Shown in pieces: positions 1 through 6,046 of a stretch of 12,144 nucleotides of DNA (position 1 is its first letter; each line of letters begins with the position of its first letter). The position numbers were made by a program, and so were the translations under genes. The stretch lies in NCBI GenBank assembly GCA_025936205.1, contig JAICTU010000275.1, forward strand, positions 1-12,144. Reading direction: 5' to 3'. The notes below the pieces were generated by a model, which worked only from the letters and a program-made list of their open reading frames with translations, did not search any database and was not told where the DNA came from. Origin of the DNA: Polyangiaceae bacterium. Lineage in GTDB: Bacteria > Myxococcota > Polyangia > Polyangiales > Polyangiaceae.

Positions 1-12
1 CGCCCTATCCGA

Positions 13-30
13 GGGCGCGAAAGCGCGCCC
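13..30 (-). terminator. GC hairpin downstream of the OmpA-type lipoprotein gene (possible terminator)
   Basis: The 7-bp arms GGGCGCG (13-19) and CGCGCCC (24-30) are perfect inverted repeats around a 4-nt loop. They lie about 28 nt past the stop codon of the minus-strand lipoprotein gene. No T-tract follows on the minus strand, so this is at best a hairpin that stabilises or ends the transcript, and GC-rich DNA makes such stems by chance. Confidence 0.3.
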
Positions 31-57
31 AACTTGCAGCGGCCCCAGCGGCTCGGC

Positions 58-882
58 TCACTTGCTCGCGATGCTGTTCAAGTTGAGCATCTCCTCCACG
101 TTGGGCAGCACGACCAGCTCGACGCGGCGATTCTGCTCGCGCCCTTCCTCGGTATCGTTGCTGGCGACCGGGTCGGTGTCTGCATAGCCCGCCGCGCTCC
201 AGTGCGTGCGCTCCAGGCCACCACCCTGACCCTTGTCGCTCGGAGCGGTCAAATAAGCGAGCACCGAGCGGGCACGCATCGCAGAGAGACCCCAGTTGTC
301 CTTGTAGGGGCTGGAAGTGAGCGGCTTGCTATCCGTGTGCCCCGCCACCTGAAATTCGCGCTGTGACAGGTCAGGGTCGCTGCGCAAGACCGTCGCCACT
401 TGCCCCAGGATCTCGAGCCCCGACGCCTTGAGGGTGTCCTTGCCCGAATCGAACAACACGCTGCCGGGCAACTGGATCAACATGCGATTGTCTCGCACCT
501 GCACCTTGAGGCCGAGCTCGGTGAGTTTTTTCAGCTTCTCCCGCAGCGTTTCGAAGCGTTGCCGTACCTGCTCCAGCTGCTCGGCACGCTGGCGGTACTC
601 CGCGTTCGCTTGCTTCTGCTGCTCGAGGTCCTGAGTCAGGTTGTCGAGGCTCACCCCTCGCTCCTGAAACTGGCGCTTGACGCCCTCGAGCTCCTGATTC
701 GCCGTCGCGTTATCGGCGGCACACTTGGCGCTCGCGCTCTTCTCCGCGGCGAGCTGCTGGGTCAGCGCGCTGTTCTCGCGAACCTTCTGATCCCACTCCT
801 CCTGGGAGTACCCGCAGGCCGCGAGCTGAAAAAAGAGACCTCCGGTGAGGATTGCCGTGCTGATTTTCGCTGACGCTAGCAT
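58..882 (-). CDS. OmpA-family peptidoglycan-binding lipoprotein with coiled coil
   Basis: This 274-residue protein is a likely outer-membrane lipoprotein that anchors to peptidoglycan. The ATG at 882 was chosen because GGGAGG sits 6 nt upstream and a lipoprotein signal begins at once: a hydrophobic stretch ending in the lipobox L-A-A-C with lipidated Cys23. The same frame stays open 36 codons further upstream, but that extension would bury the signal. Residues about 28-125 are rich in Gln, Glu, Lys and Arg in heptad style and should form a long periplasmic coiled coil. Residues about 139-262 are an OmpA C-terminal domain: LFDSGKDTLK, GHTDS at 181-185, LSAMRARSV with Arg203 aligned to the arginine that contacts diaminopimelate in the family, and the closing SNDTEEGREQNRRVEL. 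The coiled-coil plus OmpA layout resembles MotB-like and Pal-like cell-wall tethers. No motor partner gene is visible nearby. The domain is certain, the cellular job is not. Confidence 0.9.
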   Translation of the reverse strand: MLASAKISTAILTGGLFFQLAACGYSQEEWDQKVRENSALTQQLAAEKSASAKCAADNATANQELEGVKRQFQERGVSLDNLTQDLEQQKQANAEYRQRAEQLEQVRQRFETLREKLKKLTELGLKVQVRDNRMLIQLPGSVLFDSGKDTLKASGLEILGQVATVLRSDPDLSQREFQVAGHTDSKPLTSSPYKDNWGLSAMRARSVLAYLTAPSDKGQGGGLERTHWSAAGYADTDPVASNDTEEGREQNRRVELVVLPNVEEMLNLNSIASK

Positions 883-1165
883 TTGTCGCCTCCCGCATTT
901 TTTGCCTGTTGTGGAGCCCGCCGAGAAAGCACTGCTTTCGCTCGTTCTCGCGGCCTCGTCCAGCGCTGCCCAGGCACGCCCGTTCCGCATGTTTTACGGG
1001 CTTTGACCGCGTTCGTTCAGTACTGTGCATCTGGTACTTCTGCTTGCCAGTCGGCCTGGGTCCGCGCATGGATCTCTTACTAGACAACTGCCTAGCCCGC
1101 AAATGTTGCGGAGTCTTAATCACGGCGATCGGGGGCTTTCGAGGCCGGCCATTGCATTTTTTTCG
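883..1165. other. Divergent intergenic region, no gene seen
   Basis: About 280 nt separate the OmpA-type lipoprotein start from the promoter of the histone-like gene. Open frames here are short and have no ribosome binding site or recognisable protein character. The stretch is less GC-rich than its surroundings. It must hold the minus-strand promoter of the lipoprotein gene, but no convincing -35/-10 pair was found on that strand. A small inverted repeat, CCGCAA-ATG-TTGCGG at 1097-1111, is the only clear structure. Confidence 0.4.
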
Positions 1166-1195
1166 TTGACAGGTCGCAATAGGTGGCAATATACG
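1166..1195 (+). promoter_or_regulatory. Sigma70-type promoter for the histone-like gene
   Basis: A perfect -35 hexamer TTGACA (1166-1171) is followed after 18 nt by TATACG (1190-1195), which matches the -10 consensus at four of six positions. An alternative -10 reading is AATATA at 1188-1193 with a 16-nt spacer. The region is notably AT-rich for this genome. Transcription would start near 1202, giving a leader of about 60 nt before the ATG at 1261. It is the best promoter by eye in the window and fits a gene that is strongly expressed. Confidence 0.6.
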
Positions 1196-1247
1196 TCTTG
1201 CAACATACCTCGGTTCGTTCGGAGGAATTCACCGAACCCAGGTTCGC

Positions 1248-1253
1248 AGGAGG
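1248..1253 (+). promoter_or_regulatory. Strong Shine-Dalgarno site AGGAGG
   Basis: AGGAGG lies 7 nt before the ATG at 1261 and fixes the start of the histone-like gene. An in-frame GTG at 1183 would fall between the promoter's -35 and -10 elements and has no ribosome binding site. Confidence 0.75.
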
Positions 1254-1260
1254 ACTGCTC

Positions 1261-1446
1261 ATGGCCGCAAAGAAGTCAGGTAAGAAAGCTGGTAAGAGAA
1301 CCGCTAAGAAGCGGGCCGGTAAGAAGGCCGGTAAGCGCGCCGCCAAGAAGGGCGGAAAGAAGCGCGCTGGCAAGAAGAAGCGTGCTGGCAAGAAGAAGCG
1401 CGCTGGCAAGAAGAAGCGCGCCGCGGTTGCACCGCCGGCGATGTAA
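1261..1446 (+). CDS. Histone-H1-like Lys/Ala/Gly-rich basic protein
   Basis: The 61-residue product is almost entirely Lys, Ala, Gly and Arg, with repeating KKAGK, KKRAGK and AKK units, and ends with a short neutral tail AAVAPPAM. This composition matches the eukaryotic-H1-tail-like proteins of bacteria (Hc1/Hc2 of Chlamydia, AlgP of Pseudomonas, similar small proteins in myxobacteria), which bind and condense DNA through charge. There is no folded domain. It has an excellent Shine-Dalgarno site and its own promoter, and lies divergent from the OmpA-type gene. Three perfect copies of AGKKKR near the C-terminus come from an 18-bp tandem DNA repeat, so length variation between strains is likely. 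The DNA-binding role is inferred from composition; RNA or polyphosphate binding would also fit. Confidence 0.8.
   Translation: MAAKKSGKKAGKRTAKKRAGKKAGKRAAKKGGKKRAGKKKRAGKKKRAGKKKRAAVAPPAM
1363..1416 (+). repeat. 18-bp coding tandem repeat, three copies
   Basis: The unit CGCGCTGGCAAGAAGAAG occurs at 1363-1380, 1381-1398 (with one C-to-T difference at its third base) and 1399-1416. It keeps frame and encodes Arg-Ala-Gly-Lys-Lys-Lys each time. Being a multiple of three, it can gain or lose copies without breaking the gene. Confidence 0.85.
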
Positions 1447-1481
1447 TTCGAGCTTCTTCACTCAGTTCGAGTGGCCAAGCG

Positions 1482-1515
1482 CCTCGGCGCCAGCAAACAA
1501 CGTCTGGCGCCGAGG
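1482..1515 (+). terminator. 12-bp stem hairpin after the histone-like gene
   Basis: CCTCGGCGCCAG (1482-1493) and CTGGCGCCGAGG (1504-1515) are perfect inverted repeats with a 10-nt loop, 35 nt after the stop codon. The stem is long and GC-rich, but no T-run follows, so it may work as a terminator without a U-tract or protect the mRNA 3' end. Confidence 0.5.
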
Positions 1516-1581
1516 GTCGCCACCTCTCACGAGGTTTGCGCCCGACGGGTCCTCGAACTGATGCTGCCCAACCGGGGCGCT

Positions 1582-1618
1582 CCTTGCCGAAGCGAGCGAA
1601 GTGCAATCTTCGGCAAGG
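1582..1618. terminator. 11-bp stem hairpin in the convergent intergenic region
   Basis: CCTTGCCGAAG (1582-1592) and CTTCGGCAAGG (1608-1618) are perfect inverted repeats around a 15-nt loop. It lies between two convergent genes and could serve either strand; on the minus strand it is about 140 nt past the AgmX-like gene. No T-tract is seen on either side. A smaller stem with a GGAA loop, GCGCGC (1686-1691) with GCGCGC (1696-1701), lies closer to that gene's stop. The 1447-1758 interval holds no gene that I can support. Confidence 0.4.
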
Positions 1619-1758
1619 CCTCTCGGGCCCGCGAAAGGGGGGTGTTGGGTCCGGGAAGCCGGGGAGTTGCGGGGCAGCCGGAGTGGCGCGCGGAAGCGCG
1701 CAGGGAGTCGCTCACCCACCGACCGAGGCGCGGCGTACCGAGCGTCCCTCGAGAGCGC

Positions 1759-2316
1759 TCAGGGCTGGCGCGGCGGGTTGAAGTTGAACGGGTAGTTCAC
1801 CTTCGATTCCAGACCGCGAGAAGACGGGGGAAATTTCAGGCCACGCACCACCTCGACCGCGCAGGAGTCGAGCTCTGGTACATGGATCTCGCTCTCGGAC
1901 CAGTTGACCTCGGCGCTCTTGACGCTGCCGTCGGGGTTGATGACGAATGCCACGACGAGGTCGCCGTGGATGCCCGGATTGTTTTTCAGCGCTGCGTCGT
2001 AGCAGGCTCGTACTTTGTCGCGGTTCGCGGCGAGCACCGCCTGAATTTCGCCTTTGCCGCGCGCATCCCGCGGCCCGACCTCTGGCGCGGCAGCGGCTGC
2101 CGCTGCGCTCGCCGCCGGCGCCGACGGCTCCGCGGGGGGCGCGCTGACGGGCGCTTCCGTCGGGGCTGGCGCTGGCTCGCTCGCGGGGCTCGGGGCCTGA
2201 GCGGGCTGGCTCGGGCCGCAGGCGAACGCGCACAGCAGCAAGCCGACGCCGAGCGTCCCAGCGACGCCGGGCGTTGAACTCGGACCACGAAGCTCGAAAG
2301 GCGACATCCGAGGCAT
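1759..2316 (-). CDS. AgmX/PglI C-terminal-domain (TonB-like) lipoprotein
   Basis: The 185-residue protein has a hydrophobic signal (residues about 18-32) ending in A-F-A-C, with Cys33 as probable lipidation site although the lipobox is weak. A Pro/Ala/Glu-rich linker at about 35-78, with a run of seven alanines, spans the periplasm. The C-terminal domain (about 88-182) has the pattern known from myxobacterial AgmX/PglI proteins: an ANRDKVRACYDAAL helix, GDLVVAFVINPDGSVK, a second Cys at 152, VVRGLKFPP and a closing NYPFNFNPP. Cys105 and Cys152 could form a disulfide. AgmX belongs to the gliding-motility envelope machinery; many paralogues of unknown role carry only this domain. The start is uncertain: ATG codons at 2316 and 2307 both fit and neither has a good ribosome binding site. 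A stop codon about 45 nt upstream closes the frame. Confidence 0.85.
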   Translation of the reverse strand: MPRMSPFELRGPSSTPGVAGTLGVGLLLCAFACGPSQPAQAPSPASEPAPAPTEAPVSAPPAEPSAPAASAAAAAAAPEVGPRDARGKGEIQAVLAANRDKVRACYDAALKNNPGIHGDLVVAFVINPDGSVKSAEVNWSESEIHVPELDSCAVEVVRGLKFPPSSRGLESKVNYPFNFNPPRQP

Positions 2317-2456
2317 CGTAGGCGCGCCCGTGCGGAAGGTCCATTTCTGGGCACTCCGCCGTCACGAACGCCCTCGCCGGAATCGGGCCGCGCTCTCCGG
2401 GGCCCAAGGGCGCCAGCCGCCGTGCGGGCCCGGGGGGTACCTTTTTTGCGCCTCGA
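2317..2456. promoter_or_regulatory. Divergent intergenic region expected to hold two promoters
   Basis: These 140 nt lie between divergent starts, so promoters for both genes are expected. No strong -35/-10 pair is visible. A GGGGGG run followed shortly by a TTTTTT run (about 2432-2447) just before the plus-strand gene is the only striking element. Confidence 0.25.
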
Positions 2457-3854
2457 ATGCTCGACCCCGGCCGGGGGATGCATTACTGCGCCTGCATGAG
2501 CGTTCCCTCTGCACCAAGGTTCCATGGCCGCGCCTCGAAAGCGCGCCCCACGCCCTGCGAGCGCAGGCGCGCTGGCTGGGCCGTGCTGCTCGCGTGCCTG
2601 AGCGTCGCCTGTGGCGCCGCGCTGGGAGCGGGGGAAGAAGCGTCCTGGCCCGATGCCACTCGCAAGTGGTTCGAGCGCGCGCGCGCCAGCTTCGAGGCGC
2701 TCGACATCCACGACGCAGAGCTATCGATTCAGAACGTACTCCAGCAGGAGCACGACAGTCCCACGGCGCATACCCTCGCGGCCAACATCGCGCTGTCGCA
2801 GCTGAAGTATGACGAAGCGCTGGCGTTGCTCAGCGGGCAGAACTCGCCGGAAGCCCGCGGTCTGCGCGCGCGCTCCTATTGGTATTCCGGGCAGCTCTCG
2901 AAGGCGGCCGATGAACTCGACCGTTTGCTCGAGGAGCCGGAGGTCAAGGATCCCTGGGCGGAGGGCGTGGTGCAGCTGGCGCGCACGGGTGAGGGGCGCG
3001 ATCCATTTCACGTGACGGGTGCGCTGCTCGCGGTGGTCGACATGCCGCGGGTGCCTCTGCCCACGTTGATCGTGCCCCTGGAGCTGAATGGCGAGCCCGT
3101 GCTCGGCATGGTCGCCACGGGCTCGCCCGAGGTCGTGATCGACTCGACGCAGCGCAAGCCGGCCTGGGTGTCGCTGCGCTTCGATCGCCGGCTGGAGGTC
3201 AAGGATGTGCCCGCGCTGAACCGCGACCTGAGCAGCCTCTCCCGCCGGCTGGGCGCGCCGATCAAGCTGCTCCTGGGCGTGAACCTGCTGCGCCGCTTGA
3301 ACGTCACCTTTGACTTCTACGCGAGCCAGTTTGTGGTGCGCACGTTTGCGCCGCCGCCGCCGCCCGCCGGCACGACGCTGGAGATCAGCTACATCAAGGG
3401 CGGCGGCATGGTCACCAGGACCCGTTTCGGAAATGACGCCAACGCGCCCAGCGCCGTGTTCCTCGTGGACACGAGCGTCCTGTTCCCGATGGCGGTCGCG
3501 CCCAGCGGCTGGCAGAAAGCCGGTGTAGACCCGAACGGCTTCGAGCCACTGCCGGGAGATCCCAAGCTGAAGCAGGGCAGCCTGCCGCATTTGACGCTCG
3601 GTTCCTTCGACGTGCCGCGCGTGCCGGCGATATCGGGGTTGCCGGTGGACGAGCTCGAGCAATCGGGCGGCGTGCGCCTGGACGGTGTGATCGGCGGCGC
3701 CTTGCTCGCGGAGTTCCGCGCCAGCCTGGTCGACGAGGGCCGCACGATGTGGCTCGAGGAAATGCCCGCTCCGATCGACGAAGAAGCGCCCGCTCGCGAG
3801 TCCGCGCCCGCCGCTTCCAGCGCTCCTGCTACCCCGCCCAGCGCCGCCCGTTGA
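2457..3854 (+). CDS. Exported two-lobed aspartyl-protease-like protein with N-terminal helical (TPR-like) region
   Basis: In the longest form this has 465 residues. A signal or lipoprotein peptide lies at about 38-57, ending in S-V-A-C at Cys52. Residues about 66-180 are helical with TPR-like spacing. Two retropepsin-like lobes follow. Lobe 1 (about 200-298) has LNGEPVLGMVATGS where family members have a D-T-G: the catalytic Asp is Ala220. It ends with LLGVNLLRRLNVTFDF, typical of retropepsin-like domains. Lobe 2 (about 307-435) has FLVDTS with Asp338 kept but Gly replaced by Ser340, then LDGVIGGALLAEFRASLVDE. An Ala/Pro-rich tail closes the protein. Loss of Asp220 suggests a pseudoprotease or peptide-binding role. 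ATGs at 2457, 2478 and 2496 are all possible and none has a good ribosome binding site; 2496 gives 452 residues and a shorter signal n-region. It precedes coaD by 15 nt. Confidence 0.75.
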   Translation: MLDPGRGMHYCACMSVPSAPRFHGRASKARPTPCERRRAGWAVLLACLSVACGAALGAGEEASWPDATRKWFERARASFEALDIHDAELSIQNVLQQEHDSPTAHTLAANIALSQLKYDEALALLSGQNSPEARGLRARSYWYSGQLSKAADELDRLLEEPEVKDPWAEGVVQLARTGEGRDPFHVTGALLAVVDMPRVPLPTLIVPLELNGEPVLGMVATGSPEVVIDSTQRKPAWVSLRFDRRLEVKDVPALNRDLSSLSRRLGAPIKLLLGVNLLRRLNVTFDFYASQFVVRTFAPPPPPAGTTLEISYIKGGGMVTRTRFGNDANAPSAVFLVDTSVLFPMAVAPSGWQKAGVDPNGFEPLPGDPKLKQGSLPHLTLGSFDVPRVPAISGLPVDELEQSGGVRLDGVIGGALLAEFRASLVDEGRTMWLEEMPAPIDEEAPARESAPAASSAPATPPSAAR

Positions 3855-3859
3855 GCGCC

Positions 3860-3863
3860 GGAG
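3860..3863 (+). promoter_or_regulatory. Shine-Dalgarno site of coaD
   Basis: GGAG lies 6 nt before the ATG at 3870, inside the 15-nt gap after the upstream stop codon. No room for a separate promoter is left, which supports one transcript for the two genes. Confidence 0.55.
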
Positions 3864-3869
3864 AACCGT

Positions 3870-4388
3870 ATGACGATCTCGCGTGTCGCCTTGTACGCCG
3901 GCAGCTTCGACCCGCCGACGAACGGCCATCTCGATCTGGTGGAGCGCGCGACGGAGCTATTCCCGCGGGTGATCGTCGCCATCGGCCGCAACACGGCACG
4001 GCAGCCGCTGTTCGACATTCAGGAGCGGCTCCGGCTGCTGCAGAGCGTGTGCGCCGGCTTCGCCAACGTGAGCGTCGATCAGTTCGACGGCTTGCTGGTC
4101 GACTACGCGCGGCAGGCGGGGGCGCGCGTGATCGTGCGAGGCCTGCGCGCGCAGACGGACTTTGAGTACGAGCTGCAGATCGCGCACGCCAATGCCGATC
4201 TGGCTCCCGAGCTCGACACGGTGTTCCTGCCGACGCGCACCCGCTACGGCTTCGTGTCGGCGTCGTTGGTGCGCGAGATCGCGCGCCATCACGGCGATGT
4301 GAGCCGTTATGTGCCGCCCGTTGTCTCGGAAGCGCTGCGCGCGAAGTTCGTCGCGCAGCTTCCTCCGGCGGCACCCCGAACCCCCTGA
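3870..4388 (+). CDS. coaD: Pantetheine-phosphate adenylyltransferase
   Basis: CoaD transfers AMP from ATP to 4'-phosphopantetheine, giving dephospho-CoA, the penultimate step of coenzyme A synthesis in the cytoplasm. The 172-residue product has the normal length plus a short Pro/Ala-rich tail. Visible motifs are the nucleotidyltransferase signature AGSFDPPTNGHLD (Thr17, His20), the strand and helix VIVRGLRAQTDFEYELQIAHAN (residues 87-108) that binds pantetheine and forms the hexamer contacts, and FVSASLVREIARHHGDV, the second nucleotide-binding motif (family form I-S-S-S). Oddities: the family lysine equivalent to E. coli Lys42 (in SPSKKPMF) is Arg in NTARQPLF, and the S-S-S motif reads S-A-S. 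A good GGAG site fixes the start. The gene follows the protease-like gene by 15 nt and converges on the M50 gene, leaving only 4 nt between stop codons. Confidence 0.95.
   Translation: MTISRVALYAGSFDPPTNGHLDLVERATELFPRVIVAIGRNTARQPLFDIQERLRLLQSVCAGFANVSVDQFDGLLVDYARQAGARVIVRGLRAQTDFEYELQIAHANADLAPELDTVFLPTRTRYGFVSASLVREIARHHGDVSRYVPPVVSEALRAKFVAQLPPAAPRTP
4334..4359 (-). terminator. Hairpin inside the 3' end of coaD, past the M50 gene
   Basis: GCTGCGCG (4334-4341) pairs with CGCGCAGC (4352-4359). The stem continues inward as CGAA with TTCG, with a single-base bulge, giving about 12 base pairs. It sits about 34 nt past the minus-strand stop codon of the M50 gene but within coaD codons. The convergent gap is only 4 nt, so any terminator must lie inside the opposing gene. 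Chance stems in GC-rich coding DNA cannot be excluded. Confidence 0.3.
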
Positions 4389-4392
4389 GCCA

Positions 4393-5376
4393 TCAGCGCT
4401 GCGCCTGCGCGGCGGTGTCGCCGCTACCGGGATAGCTCGCCCAGGGCGTGGGCATGAACAGCAACACGAACAGCGCCAGGCAGCCGATCGCCACCCCGCG
4501 CCGCAGCGGGCTGAGCGGAGCGCCCTCGCAGGGCGGATGATCGTAGCCCGAGAAGCGCCCCATGAGGTGCAATAGCCCGAACCACACCAGCCAGGTCAGC
4601 GAGTTGCCGATCGCTGCGTCCAGCGGCAGCGCGCTGCGCCGCAGCAGCACGGGCCCGACGAAGCTCACGAGGTTATAGAGAAAGACACCAAACACGGCCC
4701 AATGCACCTTGCGCGCCACGCGGTGTTGCGACGGCCCGAGCAGCGCGAAAGCGATGTGCCCGCCGTCGAGCTGGCCCCACGGCACCAGGTTGATCATGGT
4801 CACGAACAGCCCGACCCAGCCCGCCATCGCCGTCGGATGCAGCACCACGTCGTAGCCGTCTGGAATGCGTCCGGAGACCAGCCGCTTGAGCAACCAGTAG
4901 AGCAGGCTCTGCCCCTCCTGCAGGTACGCTCCGGTCAGCTGCGGCTGCACCGGCGAAAGCGACAGGCCCAGGCAAAGCACGGGGATCGCCACCGCCAGCC
5001 CCGCTAGTGGCCCCGCGGCCCCGACATCGAGCAGCGCGTTGCGGCTGCGGATCGGCGGCATGGTGATGACGGCACCCAGCGTGCCAAACGGGCTCACCTT
5101 CCAGAGCGGCAGGAAGTAGGGGAGGGAGGCCGCCACGCCGTGACGCCGGGCGGCGATGTAGTGGCCGAACTCGTGGCAGGTGAGGATCAGCATGAGCGGC
5201 AGCGCGTACACCCAGCCGCGCAGGAGCTCAGCCAGCGACGCCGGCTCCCGCCCGGCCACATAGGCCGCGCCGGTCCAGAGCACCGTGAAACACGTGGCGA
5301 TGAACAGCAGCAGCGGGATCAACAGGGCGCGCCCGCGCGGCGGGGGCAAGCTGCCGTCAGACGGACTCTGCGCCAT
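4393..5376 (-). CDS. M50 site-2 protease family intramembrane zinc metalloprotease
   Basis: The 327-residue polytopic membrane protein carries both signatures of site-2 proteases: HEFGH at residues 68-72 (two zinc-binding His and catalytic Glu69) within a membrane helix, and NLVPWGQLDGGH at 196-207, whose Asp204 is the third zinc ligand. Between them is DVGAAGPLAGL (117-127), the usual short conserved turn. Hydrophobic segments are seen at about 17-40, 56-75, 118-140, 185-200, 225-247, 258-272 and 296-310. There is no PDZ domain, so it resembles the compact EGY/cyanobacterial type rather than RseP. The family cleaves transmembrane segments of regulators or clears signal peptides. The start overlaps the end of the sctL-like gene by 20 nt, and its stop is 4 nt from the coaD stop. 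No anti-sigma factor or other obvious substrate is adjacent. Confidence 0.9.
   Translation of the reverse strand: MAQSPSDGSLPPPRGRALLIPLLLFIATCFTVLWTGAAYVAGREPASLAELLRGWVYALPLMLILTCHEFGHYIAARRHGVAASLPYFLPLWKVSPFGTLGAVITMPPIRSRNALLDVGAAGPLAGLAVAIPVLCLGLSLSPVQPQLTGAYLQEGQSLLYWLLKRLVSGRIPDGYDVVLHPTAMAGWVGLFVTMINLVPWGQLDGGHIAFALLGPSQHRVARKVHWAVFGVFLYNLVSFVGPVLLRRSALPLDAAIGNSLTWLVWFGLLHLMGRFSGYDHPPCEGAPLSPLRRGVAIGCLALFVLLFMPTPWASYPGSGDTAAQAQR
4409..4424 (+). terminator. Short hairpin just past coaD
   Basis: GCGGCG (4409-4414) and CGCCGC (4419-4424) flank a GTGT loop 20 nt past the coaD stop, within the last codons of the M50 gene. No T-tract follows. It mirrors the hairpin on the other side of the convergent junction. 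Confidence 0.25.
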
Positions 5377-6046
5377 GAGACTCGAGCAACTTCTTGAGCT
5401 GCCCTGCGAGCCGTTCCAACTGGCCTCTCAGGTCCGCCTCGATGACCCCCAGCTCGGTCTCGACGCGCAGCTGCCCGCGCCCGAGCCGCGCATCCTCCTC
5501 GATGCCGATGCTGTCGAGCAGCTCGCCGAGGCCCACCAGCCCGGCCCTCAGCTCCGCGGCGTCCGCGGGATGGGCCACGATCACGGCCTGCCGTGCGCCG
5601 GCCGCCTCTCTCAGCGCCTGCCGCGCCAGGGCGCGCACGCGCTCCGGGCTCTGTTGCAGCTCTTCGCCCAGCAAGCGCTCCGCGAGCAGCGTGGCGAAGC
5701 CGATGCTGCGCTCGAGCACGCTGCGCGATAGCTCCGCCTGGCGCTTGCGCAGCTCCAGGGCTTCGCCGACCACCAGGCACAGCGCGTCGGCGTGCGCCCG
5801 CGCCTGCTGCTGCAAGATCAGGTCGTCCACCTTGGCCTGCGCCTGCGCCAGGATCTGCCTGGCCTCCTCGCGGGCATCGCGCAGCAGCGCGTCGGCGCGC
5901 TCCCGGGCGTCTGCCACCACTTTGGGCAGGATCGCTCCGCGCCCGAGCGGCACGCGGGCCGCCGCAGCGGCCGCCTCCTGCGCTGCGGCAGGCTTTGCTC
6001 GGCCGGCCTCCGCGCACGGAATCACACGCGCTGGACGCACCGTCAC
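5357..6046 (-). CDS. SctL/FliH-family type III secretion stator protein
   Basis: SctL (YscL/HrpE) and flagellar FliH form the peripheral stalk that holds the secretion ATPase (SctN/FliI) at the cytoplasmic sorting platform. The 229-residue product fits. It has a disordered Ala/Pro-rich N-terminus (1-38), then a long helix with A-R-x-E-A repeats (about 45-88, DAREEARQILAQAQAKVDD). A helical region at about 90-150 follows, with IGFATLLAERLLGEEL. The C-terminal alpha/beta domain (about 152-222) ends in the family pattern RVETELGVIEADLRGQLERLA. The start is GTG at 6046, overlapping the upstream stop by 4 nt (GTGA), a sign of translational coupling. The M50 gene overlaps its 3' end. No SctN, SctQ or other T3SS core gene is in view. 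FliH of a flagellar system is the main alternative; V-ATPase subunit E is a more distant one. Confidence 0.75.
   Translation of the reverse strand: MTVRPARVIPCAEAGRAKPAAAQEAAAAAARVPLGRGAILPKVVADARERADALLRDAREEARQILAQAQAKVDDLILQQQARAHADALCLVVGEALELRKRQAELSRSVLERSIGFATLLAERLLGEELQQSPERVRALARQALREAAGARQAVIVAHPADAAELRAGLVGLGELLDSIGIEEDARLGRGQLRVETELGVIEADLRGQLERLAGQLKKLLESHGAESV

Noticed and set aside
1183..1260. Upstream GTG start for the histone-like gene
   Set aside because: The GTG falls between the promoter -35 and -10 and has no ribosome binding site; AGGAGG supports the ATG at 1261.
1363..1416. Possible CRISPR or satellite array
   Set aside because: The 18-bp units are directly adjacent without spacers, and they keep a coding frame.
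1471..2277. A 268-codon open frame on the plus strand across the convergent gap and the AgmX-like gene
   Set aside because: It covers hairpin-rich noncoding DNA and the antisense of a gene with a clear AgmX/PglI domain; the product is Arg-rich without motifs.
2721..3929. A 402-codon open frame on the minus strand
   Set aside because: It is antisense to the protease-like gene and the start of coaD, with Arg/His-rich low-information translation.
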